Shown: piece by piece, positions 35,705 through 46,604 of the stretch
Layout of the letters: the number at the start of each line of letters is the position of its first letter
Position numbering within the stretch: the first letter of the stretch is position 1
Program-made: the position numbers and the translations under genes
From: Terramyces sp. JEL0728
Taxonomy: Eukaryota; Chytridiomycota; Chytridiomycetes; Rhizophydiales; Terramycetaceae
Reading direction: 5' to 3'
Length of the DNA: 64,000 nt
Assembly: GCA_027603945.1 (NCBI GenBank)
Contig: JADIIU010000055.1
Location: forward strand, 19,255 to 83,254
Notes under the pieces: generated by a model
The model's database searches: none
What the model was told of the DNA's origin: nothing
Seen by the model: the letters and a program-made list of their open reading frames with translations, nothing else

Positions 35705-37354
35705 TTAAATTAATTCTTGTACCCTTGGATCGCTCTTTAGCAATTCAACCACAGAGACGTGGCCATTTTCAAGTGCTAATTTCAATGCTTCATTTCGGCC
35801 AGAAGTAGGATCTACCTTGTCGTTCTCTATTAATAACTTTACGATATCGTAATGGCCCAGTTTTGCAGCTGCTTTGACTGAAAAATTATCTTGGGCTGAA
35901 GCATCGACTCTTGGATCTTGCAATAACAATTTTACAATTTCAATAAAATCAGGTCCAGTACTGTTTGCATAGTACCCATATCTATCAGTGAAACAAAGCA
36001 CTGCATGCCGGATCGCATAGTTTAAGTTTGCTGAAGGGTCTACTCTTTTATCTGTCAGCAACAGTTTGAAAATATGTAAATGGCCTTCGTGAGCGGCTGT
36101 TCGTATTGGTAGATTATCATCTGCGGTTACATCCACTCTTTCGTCTTCCATTAGCGTTTGAACAATCTCCAGGAACCCATTTCTGCATGCCCCAACTAGT
36201 GCCGCGTTATTTTGAGCTGCAGGATTGACTCTTGGATCCTTAATCAGTATGCGCACTATTTCTGTATGCCCATTATGTGCTGCCGATCTAATTGCTTCAT
36301 CGTGTTTAACTGATGGATCTACTTTTGGTATTTGCAATAAATATCTGACAATGTCTTCATATCCTTTTTCAGCTGCATTTTTAATCAGGTAGCTGTCATT
36401 GTCGCATGGATCGATTCTTCCATCTTTCAACAGAATATCCAGCACGTTCATGGTAGCTGTGTTCAAAATTGCAACATTTTTTAATGTCGGATCGACTCTT
36501 CCATCGTCTAGCAGCAATTTAACAATCCCGACGTGTCCTTTGCTACACGCAAATCGCAGAGCTAAATTATTGCTGTCGCAAGGATCTATCCGCGGATCCT
36601 GCAACAATGCTTTAACAACTTGGTATTTCCCAGTTTGCGCTGCGAGAATAACAGCAGCATTGTGCATACTAGCTGGATCAACTCTCGGATCATTCAAATA
36701 CAGTTTTAATAGCTCCAAATGTCCATATTTTGCTGCATTCCTGAAACAGCTGTTATAACTCACTCCAGGATTAACTTTAGGATGTTCCAATAGAATTTTG
36801 GCAATTTCAGTGTATCCACAATCGGTTGCAATTCTGATGGCCATATTATCATCAAATGTAACATCGACAGCAAAGTATTTGAGCAAATGACAGACTGCTG
36901 AGCTGGATCCGCTTTCCACAATTTTCAAAAATATCCTATTCAGATGAACGCAATCTATCTGTGAAACGTTTTGCAACAATTCTATAGCAATCCAGGGGTG
37001 TAATTTGAATTTAGGCTCCAGCAATTTATTTAGCCCCAGTAATTTGGCTGCATTTGAAATTGTGGGGTATTTTAATGATCGTTTAAATTGCGCATAGTGA
37101 CTATTCCACACACAGAATAGAAATGAAGCCTCGTTTATATCCTCGGATAGGAGCAGCATATATTCTGAAGGGTCCTTGGCATTCATTGATCCTGCTGAAT
37201 CTTTGTAATTTTGGAATGATAGGTGGGGTATGCTGAATTCCATTTTAATTGATAATTTCATCTGAATGAATTCCGAATAGTCTAAATGCCTGATTATCAC
37301 TCCCAATTCGTTTTGAAGTTTTTGCATTTTAAACTTGGGGTGGAAAAAAATCAT
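35705..37354 (-). CDS. Ankyrin-repeat protein 1 (DPRVDPS type)
   Basis: 549 residues, one exon. The first ~170 residues form a domain without ankyrin signature (IPHLSFQNYKDSAG, WNSHYAQFKRSLKYP, HPWIAIELLQNVSQ) shared with ankyrin protein 2. About 11 repeats of ~33 residues follow, of the form LLLxDPRVDPSxxxNxAIRxAAxNGHxxIVK. One repeat is shortened (DPTLKNVAILNTATMNVLDILL) and one has an insert (CFTDRYGYYANSTGP). No signal peptide, membrane segment, F-box or SOCS box is visible. Likely a cytosolic interaction protein. The stop is 8 bases from that of the DHHC gene. The start at 37354 (MIFFHPKFK) or the Met 27 bases further in (37327) are both possible. Confidence 0.85.
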   Translation of the reverse strand: MIFFHPKFKMQKLQNELGVIIRHLDYSEFIQMKLSIKMEFSIPHLSFQNYKDSAGSMNAKDPSEYMLLLSEDINEASFLFCVWNSHYAQFKRSLKYPTISNAAKLLGLNKLLEPKFKLHPWIAIELLQNVSQIDCVHLNRIFLKIVESGSSSAVCHLLKYFAVDVTFDDNMAIRIATDCGYTEIAKILLEHPKVNPGVSYNSCFRNAAKYGHLELLKLYLNDPRVDPASMHNAAVILAAQTGKYQVVKALLQDPRIDPCDSNNLALRFACSKGHVGIVKLLLDDGRVDPTLKNVAILNTATMNVLDILLKDGRIDPCDNDSYLIKNAAEKGYEDIVRYLLQIPKVDPSVKHDEAIRSAAHNGHTEIVRILIKDPRVNPAAQNNAALVGACRNGFLEIVQTLMEDERVDVTADDNLPIRTAAHEGHLHIFKLLLTDKRVDPSANLNYAIRHAVLCFTDRYGYYANSTGPDFIEIVKLLLQDPRVDASAQDNFSVKAAAKLGHYDIVKLLIENDKVDPTSGRNEALKLALENGHVSVVELLKSDPRVQELI

Positions 37355-37407
37355 GTGGATTCAGTAGCAAAAGAAATTTGGGATAGTAAAGTAATACCGC
37401 GAGGTCT

Positions 37408-38777
37408 TTATTCAACTTTTAGGTCTTGAACCTGTGGGATACAAGGCTTCAAGGTAGGATCTTTTGGAATAGTTGGGTTCATGTATTGGTCAACTACTTT
37501 ATCAGTAACAGTGCCGCGAATCTGTATTATTTGCAATTTACCTCTTGGATTCCTTTTACTAGCTCTTGCACAACGGCAATGCATTTTTGTTTCAATTGCC
37601 CAGTACTCATCTCTCCAGAAGTATATTGCTTTTCAACAGTTGCCAATTCTTCATCATCGTCCAAAAAGAACTTGAGATACTGGAATGAAACATCAACTTC
37701 ACAGTTGCCACCATGCAGTTTGTGTAATTCAGCTGTGTCTTGGCCGCCACTAAATGCGTATTTGTTGATCTTGTTCTTGATTTGGTTTGGCGTATCGTTA
37801 ATGAAGATTGCTGAGGTTGTAATTGAAGCAGACATTTTTGTTCCTGGACCTTGCAAAGCAGGAAAGAACCTACAGTTAATCTGTAAATAGGCATTTCAAA
37901 ATCTCTGGATCAAGTAAATGCAAATATCACTTACTTTGCATGAATCAAAGATGGTTTGTGATATTTCAACTTCTGAGCAACTTCTCTGGTCAATCTGAAA
38001 TATGGATCTTGATCGATGGCGCAAGGAACAAGACATGGGATATTGTCCTTTCCAAAGATATGAGGGAATGAGTTTGAAAATGAAGGCGATGCTTGCACAG
38101 AGACAAAGTGCAATTTCCCAATGTTATCGCTATCATTGAACCCAAAAGTAGCCCTGGATTGATTGGTGGTGATGGACTTTGATACTTTGATGACATTCTT
38201 GTAAAATGGCCCACTGCCGTTAGTTTTGCATACCTCATGTAATCCAAATTTGAAAAGATAAATGTCTTTTCAGGGTCGAATCCAAAAGACATGATATCCT
38301 TTGCATTTTCAATGGCGAATTTATGAGCGTCTTCAACTTTCAAGTCTGGGTTGAAAATGAACTTTTCGTCGTCAGTCAATTGAATAACGAGTGCAGCACC
38401 AAAGATATCCTGTAACCACTTGCAAAACAGAAATGGAATCATATGTCCCACATGCATGCTGCCGCTAGAAGGCCCTCTTCCAGTATACAAATAAAATGGT
38501 TTTCCTTTTTCGTATAAATCCAAGATTTTGTTGAATTCTCTGCCATTAGCGAAATATACCTGTGGGAAAAGAATAATCCTCTGCGCAAGAATACATGGGG
38601 TCTAGCTCCAGTAAGTCGCTCCAGTCTGTCAAGCATTTCCTGGTCAATTAGCCTCGTTCCGAATTGTTCAACCAATTTGTTGTAATCGATTGCTTGCAAT
38701 TTGCCATCGACAACTTCTCCCTGCACCTTCCATGGGTTCACAGTTTGTCCAGCGCTTTTCGCTTCCTCGTTCGCCAT
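37408..38777 (-). CDS. WRS1: Cytosolic tryptophanyl-tRNA synthetase
   Basis: Class I synthetase charging tRNA-Trp. 414 residues after introns of 20, 20, 65 and 20 nt. The N-terminus [21 protein letters not shown] is the eukaryotic type; [15 protein letters not shown] precedes the first intron; the HIGH-type motif is [18 protein letters not shown] and [14 protein letters not shown] line the active site; KMSAS is the KMSKS motif ([11 protein letters not shown]); [13 protein letters not shown] and [13 protein letters not shown] are family blocks. The third intron (37888-37952) is 65 nt, far longer than nearly all others, and does not divide into abutting GT-AG units. The C-terminal exon ends [14 protein letters not shown]. 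Full length. Confidence 0.93.
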
Positions 38778-38829
38778 TCACTTTTTTAAAAAAATTCTTC
38801 AACTTTTTGCAAACAGTAATTTGACGTGT

Positions 38830-39123
38830 ATGACTCGAGAGAATGAATGGCAAGTTGAGACTGTAACTACAAACTAACTAGAGTCGCACGTTTTATTGGA
38901 TATGGGGAATTTAGATTCGCCGATCACGGACGAAACCGTGAAATTGCTTGGAATTGATTCCAAGAAACCTATTCTAAAAGTAGGTAGTCATATATATGCC
39001 GGAAGTGTTCACAGTACAATTGGCACGGGTGTAGTGTTTTCCGACAAGATGGAGAATGTCTGCAAGTACGAACAAACGTTGAAATTTAAAAGAGTGCTAC
39101 TTGAAGAAATAAATAACGAGTAA
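38830..39123 (+). CDS. TFIIIC triple-barrel subunit (GTF3C6-like)
   Basis: 90 residues after one 21-nt intron (38862-38882). The spliced sequence SHVLLDMGNLDSPI, KLLGIDSKKPILKVG, IYAGSVHSTIGTGVVF and KYEQTLKFKRVLL matches the triple-barrel domain of human GTF3C6 as I know it (LGIDTERPILQVD, FAGEYEDTLGTCVIFE, LKYKCHTMKKL), a small TFIIIC subunit for RNA polymerase III genes. The Met at 38830 is chosen because only the 21-nt intron ending CTAGAG keeps the frame across the first beta strand. Divergent from TrpRS with 52 bases between starts. Confidence 0.72.
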
Positions 39124-39191
39124 TTTGATTCCCGATTTGGGTCCAAGATCCTTTGGCTCTGAATTCTCAACTTTAGAATTTTAACATACAA

Positions 39192-42100
39192 ATGACCAAC
39201 AATCTCAATCAAGTTTTGGAAAGTTGTCTCAGTCAAAACCAAGAGATTAGAAATCAAGGACAATCGTTATTATCTCAGCTTCAACACCACAAAAGTTTCG
39301 ATCCCTAATAATAGATTTTTGTGATGAATTATTCTATTTTGTGATATCCAACAACCAGCTTGCGAAACGACAATTGGCTGCAGTGACATTAAAGAATTCG
39401 GTTGATCAGATCATTTCCAGTGACCCAGCTTCCAAAGAATATCTAAAAAAAGGTTTGGTTTTACATTTGAATGAACCAAATTCTGCAATCAGGAGCAATA
39501 TTGCCCTTACAATCTCCAAAATTGCACATTTAGAATGGCCAGAACAGTGGCCGAATCTATTCTTGGAATTGATTGAATTGTTGAAGGGAGATTTGAATTC
39601 GTGTCATGGTGCACTCTCAGTTTTAACCGATTTTGTCAGGGATGATTTATCGGACCTCGCTTTTCCTCAAGTTGCACCAATATTATTGCCGGAACTGTAC
39701 AAAATATTTACTGGAAACGTAATTTCTTTTTACCTAGTATCCCTCAAATTTGCGCGCCAAAGCAGTGTCAATTTGCAAAGATTTTGTTGAAATGATCTAT
39801 ATGGTAAAAGAGGAACACCCTGAAGCTGTCCCCAACTACCTTGAGCCATTTATCACCGTTTGGGTCGGGACGTTTACCCAAATCCTCAAAGAGTCTGACA
39901 ATATCCAAATCAAGAACCAAGTGTTGTTGATCATTGTCAAATTAGTTCGCGCATTCCCAAAGCAAATGTCGAGCTATATCATGCCGTTTATGGAGACAAT
40001 CTGGAATGAGGCTACAACCCTGAAAACTGCATACCAAGAAAACTACATCAAAAACAATAACGAAGTCGCCGAAGAAGTTGATTCAGATGGAGAAACTCAC
40101 TCGCTCAACACAATACTATACTCGTGCTTTGATTATATCCAACAGGTTTGCAGGAAAAAGGCTGTGAAACCGCTTTTAGAGAACTCTCTTCCTGACATAT
40201 TTAGAGTGCTGCTGGTATACCTACAGATTACCGATGAAATGGAAAGTAATTGGAGCAGAGACATGAATCAGTTTGTCCAGGACGATGACGAAGAAGCTTC
40301 CGCATACAATGTCCGAATTGCAGTTGAGCAATGTCTCATAGTAATTTCCGCTTAAATTAGAATCTTATTGATGCTTTCAAAGCAAAGGGAGTCAAAGCTT
40401 TATTTGAAGTCTGTGCAGAAAACTTTATTATTTCCAAAGAGCAACGACAAGCAGGAAACGCAATGTGGTGGAAACTCAACGAGGCCAGTTTATTTGCGCT
40501 TGGCAGATTCCCAGGTGAATTAATCGAACAAGCTCAATCTCTAAATATGGACTATATTTTTACTGATATCGTTGTTAGTGATATGACTTGCCATGGTACT
40601 ATATGCTAATATCAGACCTTCCATTTTTACAGGGTAGAGCTTTATGGTTTTCATCTCAGTTTGCCTCTGATTTGCCTGATAATTTGGTGGGGCAATACCT
40701 GACTGTATGCGTAGATGCATTGATTTTGCCGCATATCAATTTCGCCGTAAAGGTGTTTGCAATGAAGGCAGTTAGAGGGTTCTTATCCTCTGGAAAGAAA
40801 TCTGTTGGTGCCTCACACCAAGCAAATGTGATTAAGGGGCTAGCTTCCCTTGCTGTCCACGTAAAGGACGATTTATTAATTCTTCTGTTAGAAACTCTGA
40901 CTCTTGCTGTTGGCATCAACAAAGAAATTACTGCCCAACACGAAGAGCTGCTGACGAGTGTATTTGTCACTCTCTTGGACGATTGCAGCGAAGGTTTTAC
41001 CAAACTAATTCAGATTTGTTTATAACTGAATTATTACACGAACTATTTACAGAATTGTCTGCGAATGAGCTAATGTCTGCTTCATTCCAAACAAAAATGT
41101 TTCCAATCCTGTCAAATGCCATTGATATGGAGCAGGTACCCAAGAACCCAACCATATCTGCCACGGCTTTAGATTTGCTTACAGAGTTGATCAAAAATGT
41201 CCCTGATCCACTACCAAATGCGTATACAATAGATATTTTCCCAAAAGTTATGCAAATGATGTTGACTGTTGACGATTCAGGGCTGCTGCAAAATGGACAA
41301 GAAACACTCAAGGTATTGGTCAATAGAGATTTTAATGGGATTGCACAGTGGAATAATGGCAACCGTGGCGGATTAGACTACCTCCTGGAATTCATTGGGA
41401 AAATGTTGGCACCAACCGAATCGGAATCAAGCGCTCTATTCATTGGGAATTTGATTATTAAACTAATTCAAAAAGGAGACGATTTAATACTTCCGTACAT
41501 TCCCACATTGCTTACCGCAGTTATCCATAGATTAGACCAGGCAAAGATCCCTGCATTCATTGAAACTTTGGTATTGATATTCTGCCACCTGATCCAATCC
41601 AAGTCTGCAACAGTAATTGAATTTTTGGCTGGACTGGCAATCAATTCCTCAACTGGACTGGAAATTTTCCTTCGCAATTGGTGTGAATGCTTTAATGATA
41701 TTTCAGGAGTGTATGAAACCAAATTAAGGTAACTATCCGTTTATTTAGTACTAACGCAATGCTGATTCTCTTTTCAAGCGGGGATGCCAGACTTGCAAAT
41801 GTGACAGTTAAAGGAGACTTGATTATTACAAATACAAGTAACTCTTGTTTGATATAGAAATAATGACTAGGTCTAGAGCTAAAGCAAATCCAGAACAGTA
41901 TTCTACGCTAACTTTTCCTCAAAAAGCCGTCGGTCTTTTAATTGGGGAATACAAGGCTCTCTCTCAGTCAAAAGCAAACCCAAGTTCTTTCAAGGATGAG
42001 CATGTATTTGAATACGATGGCGAGTCGGAAGAAGAATGGGAAGGGCTTTCCGATAACGAAGACCCAGATCCATATGGATACTTCCAAGAAGGCGGCGACG

Positions 42101-42264
42101 AAAGTGATGATTCGGACCATAAAGACGATCCAGTCTTTACAATCAACCTCAAGGAGAAAATTGAGCTCTTGGTAAAAGAGTGTTGCAGCAATGGAATGCA
42201 GCATTTGTTTACTCACTTGGCCAAGCCAGAACAAACTATTGTTCAACAGATATTAAATAAATGA
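39192..42264 (+). CDS. Importin-9 / Kap114-type karyopherin
   Basis: Karyopherin-beta family import receptor; family cargoes include histones and TBP. 977 residues after seven introns of 19-20 nt. N-terminal importin-beta repeat: QLAKRQLAAVTLKNSVDQII and WPEQWPNLFLELIELL. HEAT-repeat body throughout (RALWFSSQFASDLP, HINFAVKVFAMKAVRGFL). The C-terminal block KIMTRSRAKANPEQYS is the importin-9 type end (TRSKSAKxPExW), followed by acidic DEHVFEYDGESEEEWEGLSD. The acidic DESDDSDHKDD loop could mimic nucleic acid toward basic cargo, as in Kap114. The start MTNNLNQVLESCLSQNQEIR is the first helix of HEAT 1. Confidence 0.9.
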
Positions 42265-42785
42265 TGATGATTTCTAAGCTCATAAAGGTTTGATTCTATG
42301 GATTGCATTTTCATCAGTAAGCAGCGTGGTGCATGCATATTCTGTAATCATCGCAGAGAAATCATCATCAGCAAACAATACAAGCAACCTAAAGAGTTAG
42401 AACTGTTCCAAAAAGAAATTGATATGCTCAGTCAACAGAAATATGCTATAGCTAGTCTTCATTGTATTCCGACTGGGGCGGCATCAGCGATCATCAGCGC
42501 ATATATAAGATATTACCTTTGCAATTCCCACCAGCTGTCGTTAAACGAAACAACAGCTGGTCCAAATAACCAGATGCCTTGGATTTTTGTGAATTTTTTT
42601 CTTTTTTTTTTTGAATTTAAGGGGCTCAAGGGTTAGGGTTGGACATTCTGTTGGAAGACAGCAAATATTAGAGCCAAAGGACTTTTGTCCAATTCAGGTC
42701 TATGTCTAGGTCTAGCGGTTGAAAAGCAGATTTCCTTTTTTCGGACGATAGCATCAGCCCAAATGCAACTAGAATCAGTAATGGT
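42265..42785. other. 521-base region without a convincing gene; inverted repeat
   Basis: Lies between importin-9 and the 3' end of the velvet gene. A 112-codon open frame (42298-42636) has no intron signals or family similarity and ends in a Phe-rich run from poly-T, so I do not call it. It contains a perfect 9-base inverted repeat ACCAGCTGT/ACAGCTGGT (42530-42538 and 42553-42561, 14-base loop), repeated ATCATCAGC words upstream, and a long T tract near 42596-42613. Confidence 0.5.
42530..42561. repeat. Perfect 9-bp inverted repeat, 14-base loop
   Basis: The arms each contain the palindrome CAGCTG, an E-box core. It could be a hairpin near an RNA 3' end or a paired binding site. The T-rich run begins about 35 bases downstream. 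Confidence 0.6.
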
Positions 42786-43366
42786 TCAAGCTATGTACTT
42801 TTTATTTCTTATATCCACACCCTGCATCTCGAACGACCTTGTGAGGAGCGTGGGATGTACTCTTGCTTTGTCGTAATGATTAAGCTTATGTATAGTGAAT
42901 TTGTCGGTTTGTAATTCAGCTGTTGAGGGCACCAGCTCCGACATGTCCACCAATTGGCAGTAAAACCTGTACTCGCCTGGGGTTTTAATATAGAGATCAT
43001 TAAATATAAAGAATATCTTGCAGCTGCCGTCTTCAGGATCCGTCAACACCAGCCCTTCAACAGTCGTTTTGCCAATCACATTTTCATGGTATCGCTTGAA
43101 GGCAGCAGCGCTTCCTACCAAAATATGCTGGACGTTCTTGTCAACTCCTACTAATACTAAATTACAGATAAACGATCTGGTTTGCAGCTAAAATCAAAAA
43201 ATAATACTTGCTCCTTTTGCATTTTGGAATTAAAAACAATTTCAAAAATTGGGATGGGGTTCCTAGGTTATTAAATTAGATACAGATAGGTTTTAGTGTA
43301 TGGTTTCGCTAGTCCGGCTTCCCTCCCTACTACAGGCTGCTGTCTGACTCTAAAAACATATTCCAT
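42786..43366 (-). CDS. Velvet-domain transcriptional regulator
   Basis: Fungal velvet factor (VeA/VelB/VosA family), regulators of development and secondary metabolism that bind DNA through an NF-kappaB-like fold. 179 residues after introns of 21 and 20 nt. All landmark blocks are present: FRVRQQPVVGREAG (N-terminal RQQP), NPIPIFEIVF (the PPPIVEL strand), FICNLVLVGVDKNV, TTVEGLVLTDPEDGSCKIFFI then FNDLYIKTPGEYRFYCQLV, DKFTIHKLN, and LLTRSFEMQGVDIRNKK (the TxxFxxQGVxIRxRK end). It is little more than the domain itself, like the small VelB-type members. The family is essentially fungal, which places this genome. Unusually long gene-free flanks lie on both sides. Confidence 0.88.
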
Positions 43367-43917
43367 TGATTTAGCAGCTGGCTTTTTTCCGGAAAAATTC
43401 CTAACCGCCTTGAAAAAAACTTTTAGCCCCTAGATCTGTTTCGATGCAAACATTTCACAATTTCACAAAAGCACTGGGATTGCATAGTTTATCGTCATAG
43501 TGCTCGTTTAAAGGCGCCTGTATGGGCGATCAATACTGCAGAGATTTTCTGGTTATCAATTGCATATTTCCAAAATCTGAATTTTTAAATGCAATCAAAA
43601 GTGAAACATGGCATACCACGACCAAGTATCTCTCATATTATAGTTCAATTTATTAATCTCTCCTATCCTTTCCCTGATAAATTCTCACGCTAGTAGGAAA
43701 TTGAACATTTTTCTTTTTGGTGAGATCTGAATGTGTTTTTTTTGAAAAGGGAGGTACAGATTTTTAACTAAAGTTGATTGAGACAAAATATTGCAATTTG
43801 GATTCCTTTTTATCAAGAGTTTACAAAATTATTTCAGAGAAAGAGCCTTGCTTTGCAAATTCAGTGGACACGCACAATATTCAATCCAACTCTAAGCGTC
43901 CCGGCTCTATTAGGCAT
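43367..43917. promoter_or_regulatory. 551-base upstream region of the velvet gene
   Basis: The longest gene-free stretch in the window, between the velvet start and the GPATCH11 stop. I see no coding exon in either direction. It holds a direct repeat TTTCACAATTTCACAA (43453-43468) and AT-rich tracts. For a genome with typical spacers under 100 bases, the length suggests elaborate control of the velvet gene, or an unrecognised non-coding RNA. Confidence 0.4.
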
Positions 43918-44670
43918 CTACTCGTCATGGTCTTCTCTCTCATCGCCTGGACAGTTTCGATCCAAGTCTGCTTCATCTTTAAACACACAACCACACCACA
44001 CACAATAGAAATATTTTCCCCGGAGATATGTATTTACCAGTTCGACTTTTTCAACCAAAGGCTTGGTTTCAAAAGATTCTTCCTCCTGTTCTTCCAGTAT
44101 TTCAGTGTTATACTGTCCCAATACCCTTGTCGGCTTCTTTTGTAAATCGGTTGGCCAATATTCGTTTTCATCAATCCCATTTTGTTCATCCATAGCCATG
44201 CAACTTTGGCGCAATTTCTTTAAATCCGATTCGAGCATTTTCTCTTTATATATTTGCTGTCTATTATTTACAAAGCTTTTAGATTCTTGTTTGGATTTCG
44301 TTTCTTTCAACTGCTTATCTTTCACAGTTTCGAATTTGTAGCTTCTATTTCCGATCCCAGACTTGTCTTTGGCAGAGTTCAGGGAAATCTGAATAGGTTC
44401 AGTTATTGCGTCCTTGGTATTGCCTAACCCTTGGCCCTTTTTGTAGCCCATCTTTTGCAGCATTTGGAATCCCTTGTTTTCCTCTGTGATTTCGGTTGAA
44501 AGCGCTGCATCCAGCTCTTCTCTCCTCTGCAATTCTTTGGGCTTGTTGTAACTTTTCTCCACTTGCTGGTTGAGCTGCTTTATCCTTTTCTTCTGGTACG
44601 ACATTTCTTGTGGTTGCTCTTCAACGACAAAATTCATGTAATCATCTTCATCACTAAGGTCTCTTTTCAT
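43918..44670 (-). CDS. GPATCH11: GPATCH11-like G-patch protein
   Basis: 250 residues, one exon. The N-terminus MKRDLSDEDDYMNF and EMSYQKKRIKQL is family-like; the G-patch core is KGFQMLQKMGYKKGQGLG, with the following basic segment EPIQISLNSAKDKSGIG. The C-terminus has NTYLRGKYFYCVWCGCVF followed by DLDRNCPGDEREDHDE, the YCxWCGxxFxD...CPGxxEDDHD zinc-like end of GPATCH11 (the old name CENP-Y). G-patch proteins activate DEAH helicases in splicing, which is notable in a genome with such short introns. Start at 44670, 45 bases from the divergent Tim23 start. Confidence 0.88.
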   Translation of the reverse strand: MKRDLSDEDDYMNFVVEEQPQEMSYQKKRIKQLNQQVEKSYNKPKELQRREELDAALSTEITEENKGFQMLQKMGYKKGQGLGNTKDAITEPIQISLNSAKDKSGIGNRSYKFETVKDKQLKETKSKQESKSFVNNRQQIYKEKMLESDLKKLRQSCMAMDEQNGIDENEYWPTDLQKKPTRVLGQYNTEILEEQEEESFETKPLVEKVELVNTYLRGKYFYCVWCGCVFKDEADLDRNCPGDEREDHDE

Positions 44671-44715
44671 GATCTGATTATTTGGCCAATTTTTTTTCCA
44701 ACATAAAAAACAAAT

Positions 44716-45315
44716 ATGACTGCAAATTCAAATGATGAAATTGAAATGGTTTATATTCAAGAAAATCCAATGATGAGGATAAAGGATGAAGACAGACCAA
44801 AGGGGTCGTTTTTCTTTTTACCAATGCGCACAACAGCCGACAAGATTTGGTATGGCACAGGAACCGCTTATTTTGCTGGTAATCTTACATTGACGATAAG
44901 GGTTAGCTTATGGCGGTGTATACGGTACAATCAGAGGTCTCCAGACAGCGCCAGTACCACTTTTCAAAGTCCGACTCAACTCTGTTCTGAATCAAACTAC
45001 AAGATATGGTCCTTGGGCTGCTAATTCACTTGGAATCATGAGTAATAATTATTAATGACAGCAATGGCATACACATGTATCGACAGTATTTTTGAATCGA
45101 TTAGAGGAAAGACTGATTACGGAAACCATATTGCAGCAGCATTTACCTCTGGCTTTTTATTTAAATCAACCGCAGGACTAAGACCTGCTGTTTTAACTGG
45201 TACTATTTTATCGAGCGCTGTTGGCGCATACGGATTCTTTGGATACCTAAGCACCAAAAAGGCGATTGTTGCAGAGCCAAAGCTATCGACTAGTATCCTT
45301 GCTGAAAAGATTTAA
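44716..45315 (+). CDS. TIM23: Tim23, mitochondrial presequence translocase channel
   Basis: Inner-membrane channel of the TIM23 complex. 185 residues after introns of 22 and 20 nt. The N-terminal intermembrane-space part is short (MTANSNDEIEMVYIQENP); RTTADKIWYGTGTAYFAGG begins the first membrane segment; splicing restores GGVYGTIRGLQTAP, then LFKVRLNSVLNQTTRYGP and ANSLGIMTMAYTCIDS, the conserved Tim17/22/23 block with YGxxxxxAxxxG-type packing; RGKTDYGNHIAAAFTSG is the loop before the last membrane segments. Without the introns the frame breaks into two unrelated-looking ORFs. Supports a protein-importing mitochondrion. Confidence 0.92.
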
Positions 45316-45380
45316 TCACTTAATAAATCTATTGTCTATTCTTTTTTGGTTTGAAATGTTTTTCTTTTTTTCAAGTCAAA

Positions 45381-46491
45381 ATGACTGCAATTTGCCAGAC
45401 CTGTTCAAAACCAGCAACATTGCGCTGCCCAACCTGCATTAAAAAGGGATTGCCGGATGCTCATTTTTGTTCACAAGCTTGTTTTAAATCATCATGGAAT
45501 CTTCACAAACTGGCACACACCCTGACTCCTGTTGTATCAGAAAAACATGACCCTTGGCCAAGTTATCGCTATACAGGATCTCTTCGACCAGTCTATCCTC
45601 TTACACCAAAGAGATTTGTTCCGGATGTCATTCTAAAGCCGGATTACGCACTTGATTCAAAAGGATATCCAAAGAGTGAAATGAGTGTGCGCGGAAGTAC
45701 AAAGATTCAAGTGTTGACTCTGCAAGAAATTGAAAAAATGAGGGTAGTTTGCAGACTCGGAAGAGAGGTGCTGGAAGAAGGTGCTAAAATGATTAAAGTT
45801 GGAACCACAACCGATGAAATTGACAGAGTAGTCCACGATGCTTGTATTGGTATTTCCATTCTAATTTAGAACGCAATGCTTATCCGTCGCCTTTGAACTA
45901 TTACAATTTCCCAAAATCATGTTGCACCTCAGTGAACGAAGTTATCTGCCATGGCATTCCTGATCAATACGAGCTACAAGACGGAGATATTTGCAATATC
46001 GATGTTTCTGTGTACCATGATGGATTCCACTCTGATTTGAACGAAACCTATTTGGTAGGTAACGTTGATGCAGCCGGTGTTAAATTGGTCAACAATGCCA
46101 GAAGGTGCTTGGACGAAGCAATCAAGATGGTCAAGCCTGGAACTTTGTACAGAGATTTAGGAAACACCATTTCAAACATCGCAGAAAGCGACGGTTTCTC
46201 TGTCGTAAGAACTTATTGTGGTCACGGAATCAACTCTCTGTTCGTAATCGTTACTTAATATAGCACGCAGCTCCCAATGTGCCGCATTATGCAAAGAACA
46301 AAGCTGTAGGTGTCATGAAACCCGGCCATTGCTTTACAATCGAGCCAATGATTTCAGAAGGTGTTTGGCAAGATGAACAGTGGTTAGATGGATGGACAGC
46401 AGTTACCAGGGATGGTAAAAGATCTGCGCAATTCGAAGAGACTCTTTTGGTCACAGAAGACGGTGTAGAGATATTAACTGCCAAATTCTAA
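45381..46491 (+). CDS. MAP1: Methionine aminopeptidase 1
   Basis: Co-translational removal of initiator Met. 356 residues after two 20-nt introns. N-terminal ribosome-associating zinc finger: [19 protein letters not shown], then [19 protein letters not shown]. Catalytic domain with metal ligands visible: CHGIPDQ (His near the substrate), [19 protein letters not shown] (two Asp), YCGHGI (His), FTIEPM (Glu) and FEETLLV (Glu). The type 1 domain has no insert. The Met at 45381 directly precedes the zinc finger; the preceding codons in frame lack an ATG. Confidence 0.95.
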
Positions 46492-46604
46492 TAAATGATA
46501 AAAGTGACATGTTTGGTTGCGAGATAGGCACGTTTGTCTCTAGCCCTAAGGATAATATCTCGTGGGGATTCTAGTCTAAAAATTCAACACGAAAAACAAA
46601 ATCA

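Noticed and set aside
37888..37952. Tiling of the TrpRS 65-nt intron into mini-introns
   Set aside because: Internal AGs are not followed by GT, so no zero-exon partition exists.
42298..42636. 112-codon plus-strand frame
   Set aside because: No similarity, ends in poly-Phe from a T tract, and spans an inverted repeat.
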